Shown piece after piece: positions 20,615 through 32,529 of a stretch of DNA of 64,000 nucleotides. The first letter of the stretch is position 1, and every line of letters starts with the position of its first letter. A program made the position numbers and the translations under genes. The notes below the pieces were generated by a model. That model searched no databases, had not been told where the DNA came from, and worked only from the letters and a program-made list of their open reading frames with translations. The stretch is taken from positions 3,785,319 to 3,849,318 of the forward strand of contig JAJEKV010000090.1 of the NCBI GenBank assembly GCA_021234155.1, in the 5' to 3' direction. The DNA is from Isoetes taiwanensis. Taxonomy: Eukaryota > Streptophyta > Lycopodiopsida > Isoetales > Isoetaceae.

Positions 20615-20647
20615 CTCCTCATCTTTTCTTCCTATTATTGGAGGCTA

Positions 20648-21128
20648 GATTTCAATGTAGGTGCCTTTGATGTCCCTAGCACCATTTTTTGCTCCCAATT
20701 CCTCATTCTCATCAGGAAAGAACTCACAGGAACTTATTCTGGTCCTGATGAAATTGATTTTGTCTGGGTCTATGTCAACTGACACCACATTACGCCCCTG
20801 CTTAAGGGCGCATATAGCTATGGTGCCAGTTCCAGAAAAAGCATCCAGAACCCAGTCCCCTGGGCGTGAAAACCACCGTATTAGGTTATTAATGAGCCTT
20901 TGGGATTTCTGGTAGTGGGACACCACAGTGCCTTGCCTCTGTGGGTCTCTCAATTTCTGTAAGACAGCAGGGAATTGAAATGCATTGCATGGTGGAGACT
21001 TTTCATTCTGAGTGTTAAAGTGCACCATGGTCTTTTTGGTGTCAGCGCTGTAGTAGCCTATGTGAAAGTGTTCGAAGCAGCTGACTAACCGTGGACCCCC
21101 ACCATGACCTTTGACGTTAGTCTTCAAC
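20648..21128 (-). CDS. C-terminal exon of an N4/N6-type DNA (cytosine-N4 / adenine-N6) methyltransferase
   Basis: About 160 codons end at TAG (20648). The C-terminal catalytic half of an N6_N4_Mtase family enzyme is clear: YQKSQRLINNLIRWFSRPGD (motif X region), WVLDAFSGTGTIAICALKQG (SAM-binding motif I, here FSGTGT) and VVSVDIDPDKI (motif II). No ATG opens it. Upstream on the minus strand the sequence TTTCTGCTGCCAG precedes base 21128 and looks like a 3' splice site, so this is probably the last exon of a spliced gene. The target-motif half (DPPY/SPPY) is not seen. The upstream intron would hold the palindromic minisatellite and possibly the LINE. This family is mainly bacterial and phage; eukaryotic members are sporadic. 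It could be an active gene or a remnant. Confidence 0.65.
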
Positions 21129-21192
21129 CTGGCAGCAGAAACGAAGGGTAAGTCAAACGTAATAAGAAAATGGTACTAATTTATATGACAGG

Positions 21193-21370
21193 TGCTTTTA
21201 TGGTATAAATTTATACCGCAAGGCATCAGCGGTATAAATTTATACCGCAGGGCTTTAGCGGTATAAATTTATACCATAGGGCTTTTGCGGTATAAATTTA
21301 TACCCCGAGGCTTCTGCGGTATAAATTTATACCGCAGGGCTTCTGCGGTATAAATTTATACAGCAGGGTC
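21193..21370. repeat. Palindromic minisatellite (about 28-bp unit x 6)
   Basis: Each unit contains the palindrome GGTATAAATTTATACC followed by a spacer such as GCAGGGCTTCTGC; the best units show the 20-bp palindrome GCGGTATAAATTTATACCGC. Six units are visible. Confidence 0.95.
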
Positions 21371-21420
21371 TTGTTGAAATATGAAACCTAAGCGACTGTA
21401 AAGCTTACCAAATGCAGTTT

Positions 21421-24319
21421 TCAAATTCGGCGTTGTAGACTGCTCCTACAGGTTTGAGCAACGACATTGTTTGCAGGCCGGAATGGTTGAACAGTAGCAG
21501 TATTTTGCAATTCATGGATAATGTTTATTTTAATCCAATAAATGGAAATCGGATGGTTCCCATATAAGCATCTGTTCCTGTGTTTCCAAATGTTCCATAA
21601 AATAATGAAACGAATAGTGTTATAGAATGCATCATTGGTTAGGAAATAATCAATGAAGGAATTAGCTCTTTTTACATTGAATTTGTCCTCACACCAATTC
21701 CATAAATCATTTAGCTTCCTACAATGGAAAATATGAATCATTGACTCAGCTGAGTCTTGACATAAAGCACAATTCGAGGATATAGGGTCCAGGCCATTAT
21801 TGATTCTGCTAGGGTTATAAAGTTTGGCAGCAGATTCCAAATTAGGAAGGCTTTTATTTGCCATTAACCAAATGAAGTAAGAAATCTTAGGGGTACAGAA
21901 TGAAAGCCAAATATTCTTGCAGAGTTTAGAGTCCAACTCATCATTGATATTCCAGTAATGCTTAGCTTTAGAAGGCTTATCATTGTTTGCTAGCAGGCTG
22001 TATACAGTGGATACCTTATATTTAGGCTTACCCTTACATATCCAGTCCATAACCAAAGCATTAGATCTGAGATCAGAATTTGATAAAAAGGCTTTTATGT
22101 AGTTGTAAAGCTTTTTATCAGACAGAGTACCATTCAATTTCCTCTTTAGAGCTGTCCATGTGATCCATCCATTATGCATTTGAAGATCCCCAATGGTATT
22201 GATTCCAGCATTTTTCCATTTCCTGTAAATCCTAGGATGGTTGAATGCTAGGGGAATGTTTCTAGAATTTGAGAGAGTAGAATTCCAGAATATTGAAGTA
22301 TGAATATTAAAATTAGTGAGCCCCTGATGTTCATAGCAACCTGAGATTTTATTCCAAGCAATGATCATGTTTCTCATAATTGGTGAGATGTTAGGAGCAG
22401 GCTGGATTGAAAAGAAGGCAGAAGAAGGCAAAGTATGCTCAATGGAGGGGTGGCCTTTAAATTTGCATTTTTCCAACCAGTATTTGATGAATACAGTGGC
22501 TGGATTATTTTTTTGGAAAAGAGCTTTCCAAATATATTTGCCAACTAAGGCTGAGCCCTGTAGGAAAAGATTTTTACATCCAATGCCACCTTTTGATTTA
22601 GGCTTAGTTAGGTAACTCTAGTTGATAAGATGTTTTTTGCCCCATATGAAGTTCCTGACAATTTTCTCTAGCTGGAGATAGATAGATTTGGGAGCAAGCA
22701 GAGCAGATGAGAAGTATATGTGAGAGCTTGCAATAACATTATTGGCAATGATGGTCCTACCTGCCAGGGAAAGACAGTTACCATAATAATTCAGTTCCCT
22801 TTTTATATTGGAAATGATAGGATTCCACAAACCCTTAATATTACTGTCTAAAGACAGAGGTAACCCCAAAAGCTTAGAAGCTTGAGAGGAATTTATGCAA
22901 CTAATTCCACAAATGTCTTATTGATCTGTCTCTCCAATAATACTGCATTTATTAAGAATTAGGGAGATACCAGATGCTGCGGCATTGATAATATCTAAAT
23001 AAGCAGTGATATTTGAAGCATCATTTTTGAGAAAGCTGAAAGAATCATCAGCATATTGCAGAATATTCATGTTGGATGTATTATCAGGCAAGATCAGACC
23101 CTTAATATTCCCTAGACTCTGCTGGTGATTAATAACTCGAGTAAGAATCTCAGTGACAGCAATAAAAATGTATGGAGCCAGGGGACAACCTTGTCTTACC
23201 CCTCTGGCCAGAGGGAAAAAAGCACCTGGTGAGCCATTAATCAGCACAGAAGATTGAGATTTAGAATTCAGACCATGTATCAATTTGATAATCTTTCCAG
23301 TGAAACCAAGATAATTCATGGCAAAGTTAATAAAGCTCCAATGAACTATATCAAAAGCTTTAGAGAAATTCAATTTCAAGAGAACACAATTTTGGCCAGT
23401 ATGCTTAGTCCAGTGAAGCCCCTCAACAAATCTAAAATATACCTGTTGGGGAGAAAAGCAGATTGAGAAGGACTGATAATATTCTGGAGATGACCTTTGA
23501 CCCTATTGGCAATAATTTTGGCACATACCTTATATGAAGTGTTGGTCAAAGAGATTGGTCTCCAATCCGAGAAAGATGAAGGGTCCTCTTTTTTAGGAAT
23601 CAAAGAAATAAGACCACCGTTGCCCTGTCTATTTAGCAAAATTTCATGCTTAATGGTTAAGAATTGAGGTTGGTGGTCTGAGATCGAAGTGCATTCATCA
23701 CTAGTTACCAAACTATTGTCCCAAAAGTCATTGGTCAAATTTGTAATATAGAATCTATCGAGGGCACAAAAAACTCTTTTGTGACCCTCTTGCTTGTTAC
23801 TCCAGGTATATTTTGCAGTAGAGGATGGAATATGGTGCAATAGATGGTTATCAACAAGATTATTCCAGGAAATCTTTTCTCCCAAGTAGGAGTATTGTTA
23901 AAGTCTCCTCCCAAGATCCAAGTTGAAATGTCATGATTTAGAAGCCAGCTATCTATATTTGACCAGAGAGTTTCTCTATCTCTTGAATCAGTTGAAGCAT
24001 AAATGTTTATGATGCCAAATTTATTCTCAGCTGAGAAAAATGTGACAGCCTGCCATGATTTACAAGGGCTATTGAATAAGGATGTGTGCTTAAGATTTTT
24101 CCAAATGATGCATAAGCCATTTGAAGAACCTGTAGCTTCAATCCAGATGGAAGCACTGCCTGGGAAAATCCAATCTGCCAAATTAGAACATTCAAATTGA
24201 GGTAACCTCAATTCTTGGAGCATGATAATATCAGCATTATATTGTCTGATTTGGGCAATAGCTCGTCTTCTTTTAAAAGGGCCTTTAATGCCCCTTAAAT
24301 TCCAAGATAAGATCTTCAT
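21421..24319 (-). pseudogene. LINE ORF2: endonuclease-reverse transcriptase
   Basis: The ATG at 24319 starts an APE-type endonuclease (MKILSWNLRGI, ADIIMLQELR, ILGGDFNN). A frameshift near 23880 is followed by SISDHQPQFLTIKHE and, only about 15 residues later, RT sequence GGLISLIPKKEDPSSFSDWR; the normal linker of over 100 aa is gone. RT motifs follow: NFSKAFDIVHW (A, with the usual Asp changed to Asn at the second position), GVRQGCPLAP (B) and LQYADDSFSF (C, about 23042-23060). The C-terminal part holds a zf-RVT domain (KISYFIWLMANKSLP, CALCQDSAESMIHIFHC). In-frame stops occur at 22918 and 22618. Confidence 0.88.
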
Positions 24320-24422
24320 AGAAATGGAACTAAATTTTAAAGGCAGACAGACTTAATGGTTTCTCAATTTTTTCTTTTGTCTGGTATTAGCTGCAGGAGT
24401 TTCTAATGAAGCTTGCCCTTTC

Positions 24423-27077
24423 TTAGATTTTGGCTTTTTTCTGTTTTTTATGATTCCTTGACTGAGAGGAGTTTAATTTATCAACCTTTATGTCAGAGGA
24501 CTTTTGCAGATAGGCATCATCTTCCCAATTAGTTTCAGTAAAGGCATTAGGATCAGAATTTTCTTTTTCATTATTAAATGCTGCTAAGGAGTGTGAACAT
24601 TCCCAAAATCTAGAATTGCAGCATCTATAATTTAATAAATAATTAGAAGTCAAAATATCTAGGCTTTGATGTTTTTGAACTTGCCTGGGAGTGAGTTGCT
24701 CCATATCTTTAAAATTTGCAATTAATTCATGCTTGTCTTGAATTTGCATATCCTGTGCATGTGGAGCCATGTTAACTTGAACTCTGTATTGCTGACCAAT
24801 TCTGCATTGAAGCCATTACTGTTTATTTTCAAATGACCTGGACTTTTGTCTTCTTCTTCACATAGTTGGTCCATATCTTTATCTGTGAAATTATCAATCC
24901 CTTTATTGCTGTCAACATTCTCATTTTCTAGGCTATTCTTTCTTGAGTTTCTGAAATCCCTGCTCCCTTGAAGACTATCTTGAGAATCATTAATGACCAT
25001 ATGATTTAAATTCAGATCTTGCTGAAGTTCTGCTATCTAGTCTGCAATGACTGGGGAGAGGCCACCATATTTATCTGTAGGAATTGTCTGAGTATTTGTA
25101 TTTGGAGAAAGGTCAATAATATCTGGGCCATGGGAGGTTGAAACATGAGGATTTAAGGAGGATGGGACAAAGGCAATTGGCTCCAAAGTGTCTGCACAAA
25201 AATCCTCAGATAAATTAGTTAGAACATTAAAGCTATTAGAACAGATAACCTTAGATGTGATGTCTTTGGACGAGTTGCTAATAATGTCTTGATGTGTTGA
25301 TGAAGATAAATCTCGAGCTAGAGAAGTAGGAACTTCAGGAGACATACACAATTTTGAGGCAGGTTGCTCAGTTTCCCTTTTTTGCTCAATACTTTCCATA
25401 TCTTTAATTAGTGGAACCTCATTCCCATTGACTTTTGTTTTGAATAAATTTTTGTCACTGGAATTCTTGTCATTGGAGTCGAGTTTTCCAGACTGCTTTC
25501 CTTTGTCTTTTGAAGATGGTCTAGAGTCTGAATGTATAACAATTCCTTTGTTATACTGCTTATCTATCAAGTTGTTCATGAGACTGATTTTACTAGATTC
25601 CAGAATGGAATTCAATGTGTTATGCAAATCAATAGTATTGTGGGCCACTGGTTCTTTTCCCTTTGAGAGTATTCTGTCTTGATTTAATCTGGCTGCTTGG
25701 TTATCACCTTGCAATTTGATATTCTCATTAGGTGCTGTATTTTTGTTAAGTGCTTGTTCAGAACATTTATTTTGACAACAGGTTGAACCAGTGATGAATA
25801 TCCAAAGAATTGGCTCTGCAGTTGAGATGGACTAGTGTTCGCTACCATTTTGTCTTGAGCCATTTTCTTTTTCTTCTGAATTCTTTTGTAACTGCCATTG
25901 ATATTCCAAGAGTTCTTTTTTTCCATGATCTGCTTCTCTTTATGCTCAAAATATTTGGCTTGCTGACTTGAATCCTTTACTTGAGGATCAACTGGATAAA
26001 ATTTCTTCCTTCCCATATTTGATAATTCTGCCATTTCTGGAGAGCTCGAGCATTGTGAGCAGGAAAAGTGCCTAGAGTTGCAACTATGGCAAAAACTTGG
26101 TAGACCTACCCATCTTAATTGCATAGAAGCTTTGGATCCAAAATAATCAATGAAAGGAAGAGAGGTTGGAATTGGCTTGGAGAAATCAATTTGAACATAG
26201 CATCTTGGAGGCTTGTATGGAGAAAACTCAGTTGCAATGTATGTTCCAATAGAATTGAAGATTTTTTAGAAACATTCCTCATGCCAGTAAATTGGGCTGA
26301 GGTCATTCATTGGAACATGAGCAATGCATAATTTTTCAAAGTCTGGAAGAGAGAGATTGGGACACCACTTAAGGAAATGAAGCTGAAAGGTGTCACAGGT
26401 GACTCAGCCAGTTTTAAGAAGATAATTGGCAACTCTGGAGGTTCCACATTCAATCATAATATATGGAAATTTTAGCCTGAAAATTGAGTTTATAATAATT
26501 CCTTTGTGGAGTTTAAGTAGCTGATCCCACATCCTCTTAACCCGACTTTATCAACTCTAACCAAGACAGCAGTATTTTGCAAAGATTGAATTCTTGAAGC
26601 AATAACATTGGAGTGAAGCTTAATACCTTTGAACAAGTGGACTGAGGGCGGGGTCAGAGCTTTCAAACGATTCAAATTGTTTGCAAGGTCTTGATCTGAA
26701 AGAATTTCTTCAGTTGGCCTTTGGAGTCCATTCCGGATAGGTACACCATTTGCATCAAGAGTTGGGACACTATTGTAACCTGGATCTTTGGATAGATCAT
26801 CCCAAATTGGAGTGGATCGATTAAGATGATACATTCCTTATTGATGCAAGTCGAGGTTAGAAAAATCTCCAAATTTTATGAAGGAAGAGGGTTGTTCATG
26901 GAATTTACTTAACTGGGATAGCAGATTGGCTCGATCACTGGTAGCCAGGAGCATGAATTGGTGCAGAAATGAAATGGGACTAATGTTTAGGGTTTTTGCA
27001 GAAATATATTTTTCTTTTTTCGAATTTTCAGCCGAAGCCATTAAAGATTGAAAAATTGCAGGGGAAAACAACAACAA
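24423..27077 (-). pseudogene. LINE ORF1 (nucleic-acid-binding, DUF4283/zinc-knuckle type)
   Basis: The coding sense starts MASAENSKKEKYISAKTLNI at 27040 or just upstream and is scattered over several frames. The segment at about 26115-26030 reads WVGLPSFCHSCNSRHFSCSQ, matching the zinc-knuckle region that follows DUF4283-type domains in plant L1 ORF1. The C-terminal third is Ser/Asn/Asp-rich and low complexity. At least four frame changes make it non-functional. Confidence 0.7.
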
Positions 27078-27100
27078 GGCAGAAAAGCTGATAATTAAGG

Positions 27101-27518
27101 AGAGAGGGCTAAGAAACGGTTACAAATTGGAAAAAAGAAAGCAGATAAGCTAACTAACAATTAGAGAGGTCGGAATACGATAAATTTGCCATAGAAAGCA
27201 GTTAAGGCAGAGAATTGAGCAGCTTATTGTTCGGAATAAACTTTGACAGTGATATTTTCTTCTGCCCACAATTGACTCTAAAGATTACCCGTTGCCGAGA
27301 TTTGTTTGCTTCCAATGAATTCTTCTAACCAAGAATCGAGCATCTGAACTTCAAATTCTGTGCAACTCAGAACAAAGGAGAATTCTTTCTGAAAATGATG
27401 ATCTGGGAACCACTGATTTACAATTAATAGAATTCCACAATCCAGATGGAGAACCACAAAGAAAACCACATGTAAATCTTGCATCCTGCTTGACAATTGC
27501 AAAGATTTTAGTGTCCAT
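27101..27518 (-). other. Possible upstream exon of the methyltransferase gene (weak)
   Basis: On the minus strand a frame of about 65 codons lies between a candidate acceptor (ATTGTCAAGCAG, about 27485) and donor (GGGTAATC, about 27292). It contains LDCGILLIVNQWFPDHH and LDSWLEEFIGSKQ. It could precede the exon at 21128 across an intron containing the LINE. No motif proves this. Confidence 0.2.
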
Positions 27519-27554
27519 AGAGTGCTAGTGCAACCTAGGTTGCACTAGCACTCT
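27519..27554. repeat. Perfect 36-bp palindrome
   Basis: The arm AGAGTGCTAGTGCAACCT is followed immediately by its exact reverse complement with no spacer. Confidence 0.95.
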
Positions 27555-27559
27555 TAGCA

Positions 27560-29430
27560 TTGTTATATTTACTTACATCAAGGTGCAGAATGTATATTGT
27601 GTAGTAGATTGTATAGCCCAAGTCCTAGCTCGCAGATGTTCCTAATAGCAAATACAATGGTATTGCCTACTATTTGTTCCAAAGATAAGCTAGAGATTCT
27701 ACATTTTCCTTTCATTGAAAACAATTCGATAAGAGGAAACACCTTTATCTCGAATTGCAAAGCACAGAATATATGGCTCAGAAACCTTTTGGAGCTGGAC
27801 AAGAGAAGGATGAAGCTGAGGGTGGGAATATTTGCCATCCATATATATCTTTACACCACAGAAAATGCATCCTAGCATTTTCAACATTTCCAGCAAATAC
27901 AGTGCCAGAACATATGCTACATTCAGGTAATTTCTATTTTGGATTTGCTTATGCCAACACTTACTCACAGAAAAGGTCGTCATGCATGTCGAGTTGGAGC
28001 TCCTGCTAACTACAAAATAAAATAAAATGTTGAGTCATAAAAATGCATTATGCAATTCTATTAATCAAGTTGTGATATGCTGACAGAACTCTAACTTTAT
28101 AAGGTATGTAGATATGCATAATGTGCCATCTATCTACTCTGAATACGTTCCAGCTGCAAGAGAAGGCACGGAGAATACATTGTGTGCATGCTGCAATAAA
28201 TGTATAAAGATAAAAAAAAAATGGATTCATCATTCTATCATAGCTTGCATTTGATGCTACCTAAATGCCTAGCTTAGACTTTAAACAATACACAGTATCA
28301 GCAGACCATTTCTTTTAGTGGACTGATTTATGAGAAATTACAAATGTACATTGCGGAGCATCATGTCTGCTGCTGCATCCTATGCCTGCTATAGGTAAGC
28401 TTCTGTAACATTTTGTGCTCATCAAAAGAGGCATGAACTAGATAGAGTGACTTTATGTTTACCGCAGGATACTGTATTGCACAGGCTATTAGTTTTTAGG
28501 CTATTGAGTTACTATTGCCCACACTTAGTGTGATTGGCTAGAATTTGGTGTGGTGCATTAGATATTAATTTTTATTCCTTGCTCTATAGGATACAAAAGA
28601 AATGCATGTCTATGTCCAATAGGAAACTGTAGATTACAAAACTTATAGATGCAAATTGCATTGATTCCTCTTTCACCATAACTCTATAGCAACTCTATAG
28701 CAAGATGCAACTCGAGTACTCTAAAGAATGAGAAGGGCATCAGATTGTTCTGTGGGCAGAATATTCAACCTTCTCAAACGAACTTCATTGTAGCATTACC
28801 AATCCAATTTTTTGATGTGTATTTTTATTACACTAGAAAGGCATTTATCATTTATAGAACAAAAAGCAAGGAACTCTCCATTGCAAGTGTTGGATTATCT
28901 ATGCTACATTGGGTGCTTCACTAGATGCCATATTGATGCCATATTATGGAAATGATTAAACATATTATGGAAATGCATCAAATTTAAAGATAGCTATCAG
29001 TATTTGTGTCTAGTTCTAGGGGCTATGCATCTAGTAATTTACACCACCCAATTTGAATGTCATTTAGGCACATTGCTTCATATACCTTTTGAAAGCCAAT
29101 GACACATGTTTTAAATAAGAATTCTAATGGAACCATCATGTGCCATATGACAATTCTAGCTACTGTAGCATGTTTTGAAGAAGAACTCTAATGACCATAT
29201 GATAAAATTTCCCATTAACCAAAGCTCTCCCTTCATGCTTGGGCATGATAAAGAACATGCTTGGGCATACTAAAGAATGGTAGACACAAAAGAAAAAAAC
29301 TCACAACTCCAAAAATTGTAATAGTATAGATTGAATGCGTTTATAATTTGAAAGGTGTTAAATTAACCTTTGTACAAAGAACGCTTGTGAAATTCAAAGG
29401 TAGAGATAGTTTTATATCTACAAGAAACTT
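27560..29430. other. Stretch without recognisable gene
   Basis: AT-rich DNA with short open frames, for example a minus-strand frame at 27983-27699 containing IYMDGKYSHPQLHPSLVQLQ. No domain is recognised. Short direct repeats (CCATATTATGGAAATG) occur near 28930-28975. Confidence 0.4.
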
Positions 29431-29431
29431 A

Positions 29432-29455
29432 TCGCGGCGGCCAAGGCCGCCGCGA
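29432..29455. repeat. GC-rich hairpin, copy 2 of 3
   Basis: Same TCGCGGCGGCC-AA-GGCCGCCGCGA hairpin and flanks (CTACAAGAAACTTA, AACGTTTCT) as at 13820 and 44222. Confidence 0.85.
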
Positions 29456-29524
29456 ACGTTTCTTTTCTTCACCCCCCTGCTAAAGCAAGAACAGTAAAAG
29501 TTTCTTGTTTAAATTTTAAGTCAC

Positions 29525-29880
29525 CTTTGTGGAATTGATTTTCACGTCTTGTGTGTCCTTAAAGACCTTTTTTACTGCATTCACTTCTGCAAGGTCACCT
29601 ACAACAGTAGAAGTTGCATGCGCATTGATGTAGTTTACCTGAAAAATTAAGTTATAAGATGTTAATTTCTATAAAACAACCTAAAGCTACTGCTCATGAG
29701 AACCTACCTCCTCTAGTGCAACACCAGCATCTTCAAGGCTCTTAAGTATACATGAAGAAACACCAAGCCCGTCTGCACGTGGACAGTCATATGATACGCA
29801 TCACAAGTCACAGCTCCGCCCAAGCACTCTGCTACGATTGTAGCTCCCCGTTTCATTGCATGTTCTAAGCTTTCCATAAC
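29525..29880 (-). pseudogene. KASI: 3-ketoacyl-ACP synthase I (KAS I) fragment, two exons with a frameshift
   Basis: KAS I condenses malonyl-ACP with acyl-ACP in plastid fatty-acid synthesis. Exon 29880-29708 encodes VMESLEHAMKRGATIVAE and GGAVTCDAYHMT, then, after a one-base deletion, PRADGLGVSSCILKSLEDAG. Donor GTAGGT and acceptor TTTTTCAG bound the intron. Exon 29638-29525 encodes VNYINAHATSTVVGDLAEVN and KKVFKDT up to KINSTK, with the donor GTGACT at the conserved KAS I exon end. The catalytic-His context NAHATST is intact. Exons for the nucleophile Cys and the C-terminal half are missing. The frameshift and missing exons indicate a pseudogene. Confidence 0.85.
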
Positions 29881-29899
29881 CTTCAACACAAGAATTTTC

Positions 29900-31980
29900 A
29901 GTTTAATGTTAGAACAGGGTAGCAAATTGAGAACCAAACAATAGTAAGACAATAATATTTGATGGACGTATACTTAGACCTAGGTAATGAAATATGCAGT
30001 GACAACCAATTCGAGTATATACCCTACCCTAGCCTACAAGGCTTATGCATTAGGGACACGTGAGATGTGAAGTATGCTTAATAAATTATATTACATGATT
30101 TCTGGATATTTGAATAGCAACTCTCAGCTCATAACATACCAGAACGCTACTTCATTTGTATAGTGGCCAATACGCCAATAGATACGATGTGCTTCTTAGA
30201 CAACAAAGCACTGATAGTCTAGCTAGAGTGCCATTTACCTGTCTTGGAAAATTGGAGCTTTCCATCAAAGATGCCCTACACTTGCCACAAGGCCAAGTCA
30301 GGTGCACTGCATGAAGACATTTGCTACAAACTATTTGGAGCAGAGCTTACTAATGCAGGAATCAAATTTACATCTACCAGATAAATTGAAGATTTACCTT
30401 CAAATGTGGCTACGTCGTTGCAATTCCTTTAGCTGCCTGAACTGTATAGCCTAGATCAATCTGTAGAAAATGTAGCCAGATAAAGCACAACAAAAAGAAC
30501 CATAATTTAGAAAATGCAAGGGAATGCAATTCATCTTTCAATTTGAATCTAAAATATACATGAATTTAAAGCTTAATACGTACAAAAAATGAAAGAAATG
30601 TACTATACAATGCTGATGTCCAACACTCTTGCTAGAGATTGCTGCTTCAATTGGCTTACTTGTTTGCCAACCACCTTATAGAAGCATTACTTGAATACTT
30701 GGAGTTTTGGCAAGACAGACTTAAAGTCCTAGAACATTTACATCAAACTTCAAAGGACAATGATTAGATCAAATCTTTATTCTGACCAAATGTGGTAGAT
30801 GCACTCATCTCATTATTGCACTCGCAGCATTCCTCTATTTGACATGCAAAAATTATTTATGGCCTTCGTGAAACAAACAAAGGCATATAGTCTCAAGCCA
30901 TAGATGCCACTCATCCCAGGCTTCTATAAAGGAAGACTTCAAAATAAGGAAAATCATGGTAAAATATTGTATCCCTATTCGATTCAGCAGCTGCTATAAC
31001 AGTGGCCATCTAAGTCCTATGATATAACTTCATTTTCTGCACAAGAGTGCTTCTCAAAAAGCCTATCATAATCTAAATTCTCATACCATAGATCTTTGAT
31101 AATCAGATTGGAAATTGCAATACAAAGATCTTTGTCACAATTCCATTGTTGCATTTCTTTGCAAAAATACCCTTAACTTCTAAACACAACTTCATTTTTT
31201 GCTTTTTGCAAAGCTTCTCAAATATTCTAATTGTGCTAAAACATACCTTCTCAAACTTGAGGCATGTCTGAGTAACCAACGCATCTCAAATACATTTGCA
31301 TGCACTCAAATCTTGCACAGATGAAAATCGAGACCATCGAGACCCTAGATGTTGGTTTGCGGTGGAAGATGCATTGATACTCATGTATTCATGTTTGGGA
31401 GAGTGATGATGACATTCACCACAATATAATGACATTAATAGCCGCAATTTTCATTTTGGAACTCCATAGCAATTGTTTTTTAGATGCTCCAATCTTGCAG
31501 CTAGAGTTAAAGATCATAATGACACAGAAAGACAGATGACAGTCTGCCACTCATTTAGTAGAGTTATACCACTCATTTAGTAGAGTTATACCTGGATTTT
31601 AAATGTTGTCTTGAGAACGGCGAACAAAAGAACTAGTTAGCTCGATATAGAAGCGCAATCATGTGCTCATTCTGGTAGAAAATGGAAGCAACAGTGCAAT
31701 TTTCTATTCAGCATATAAGTAAGGTGCCACATTGTTAAAAGCCAAAGAGCATTGAATTTGTATAGATCTTCTTTGTTAAGAATACCAACCTTTGCGACAA
31801 AGAATACACTTGTTGCGGACATGGTTGTTGCACAATTACTGTCTTTTAACAATCAGACACAGTTGTTGCACCATTCCATCTCTCACCGCGGAAGAAGACG
31901 ATGAAGAAGAAGAAGAAGGCTGAAATGAAGATACAACAGCTTGCTTCTCCTCAACACCGCAGCCTGGATACATCTAAAGC
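29900..31980. other. Stretch without recognisable gene
   Basis: AT-rich. A short minus-strand segment near 30470-30420 (DLGYTVQAAKGIATT) resembles coding sequence but cannot be assigned. A direct repeat GAGTTATACCACTCATTTAG lies near 31560-31590. Confidence 0.4.
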
Positions 31981-31987
31981 TTGACGT

Positions 31988-32524
31988 CTAAAGGCAAAGA
32001 AGCTTGCTGTTTAAAGGCACTGAAGCTTGCCTCTCTAAATCCAAAGAAGCTTGTCCGTCCTTACCTGGCCGTTTTCGCCGAGCACTATTAACCCTAGAGC
32101 TAGCTAATTTAACCTGAGAGCAAATCCTAGAACTGGAGTATGCATATGAAGATGAAGCTGGAGTCAGTGCTTGCTTCTCTTCCACTGCCAAAGAATTTGA
32201 AGAGCTTGCAACCATACCTGAAAAATCTGGGCTCTCGCTAACTGACGAATCTGTGCTATTTCTAGACTTTCCCGATGTGCAATAAACTAAAGATCTGGCA
32301 ACGGGTTTCTCATCCACAACAAGCGCCAGAGCTTTTGAAGCCTCTTCTAAAATAGAGTTGCTCCTGGACATGGCCGCTGCAGCTGCTGCTCTAATGTTTT
32401 GCTCGCTTTTAAGCCGCAGGGCTTTGTGGAAACAGAAGGATGGGCCTTCGAATGAGTCCATGTCGTTGAGCAGGGCCGGATTGCAATCCTGCCGGATTGC
32501 TTGCAGACCAAGAAAGGGACGCAT
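31988..32524 (-). CDS. Unrecognised 178-aa Ser/Ala-rich protein (or first exon)
   Basis: The minus-strand frame continues upstream without an ATG; the first ATG at 32524 gives MRPFLGLQAIRQDCNPALLN. An Ala run (RAAAAAAMSRSNSILEEASK) is followed by Ser-rich segments (STDSSVSESPDFSGM, TPASSSYAYSSSRICSQ) and a basic C-terminus (NSARRKRPGKDGQ). No domain is recognised. The codon pattern and composition look more gene-like than the surroundings. It could be a small nuclear regulatory protein or the first exon of a longer gene. Confidence 0.4.
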   Translation of the reverse strand: MRPFLGLQAIRQDCNPALLNDMDSFEGPSFCFHKALRLKSEQNIRAAAAAAMSRSNSILEEASKALALVVDEKPVARSLVYCTSGKSRNSTDSSVSESPDFSGMVASSSNSLAVEEKQALTPASSSYAYSSSRICSQVKLASSRVNSARRKRPGKDGQASLDLERQASVPLNSKLLCL

Positions 32525-32529
32525 CCTTT

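Larger units (their letters stand above)
21410..27100 (-). mobile_element. L1-type LINE, full-length-like but decayed
   Basis: On the minus strand an ORF1 region (27077-24423) with a zinc-knuckle segment is followed by ORF2 (24319-21421) with endonuclease, reverse transcriptase and zf-RVT domains. Several frameshifts and stops are present and the spacer between EN and RT is much shorter than usual, indicating an internal deletion. It lies just upstream of the methyltransferase exon, so it may be intronic. Confidence 0.88.
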
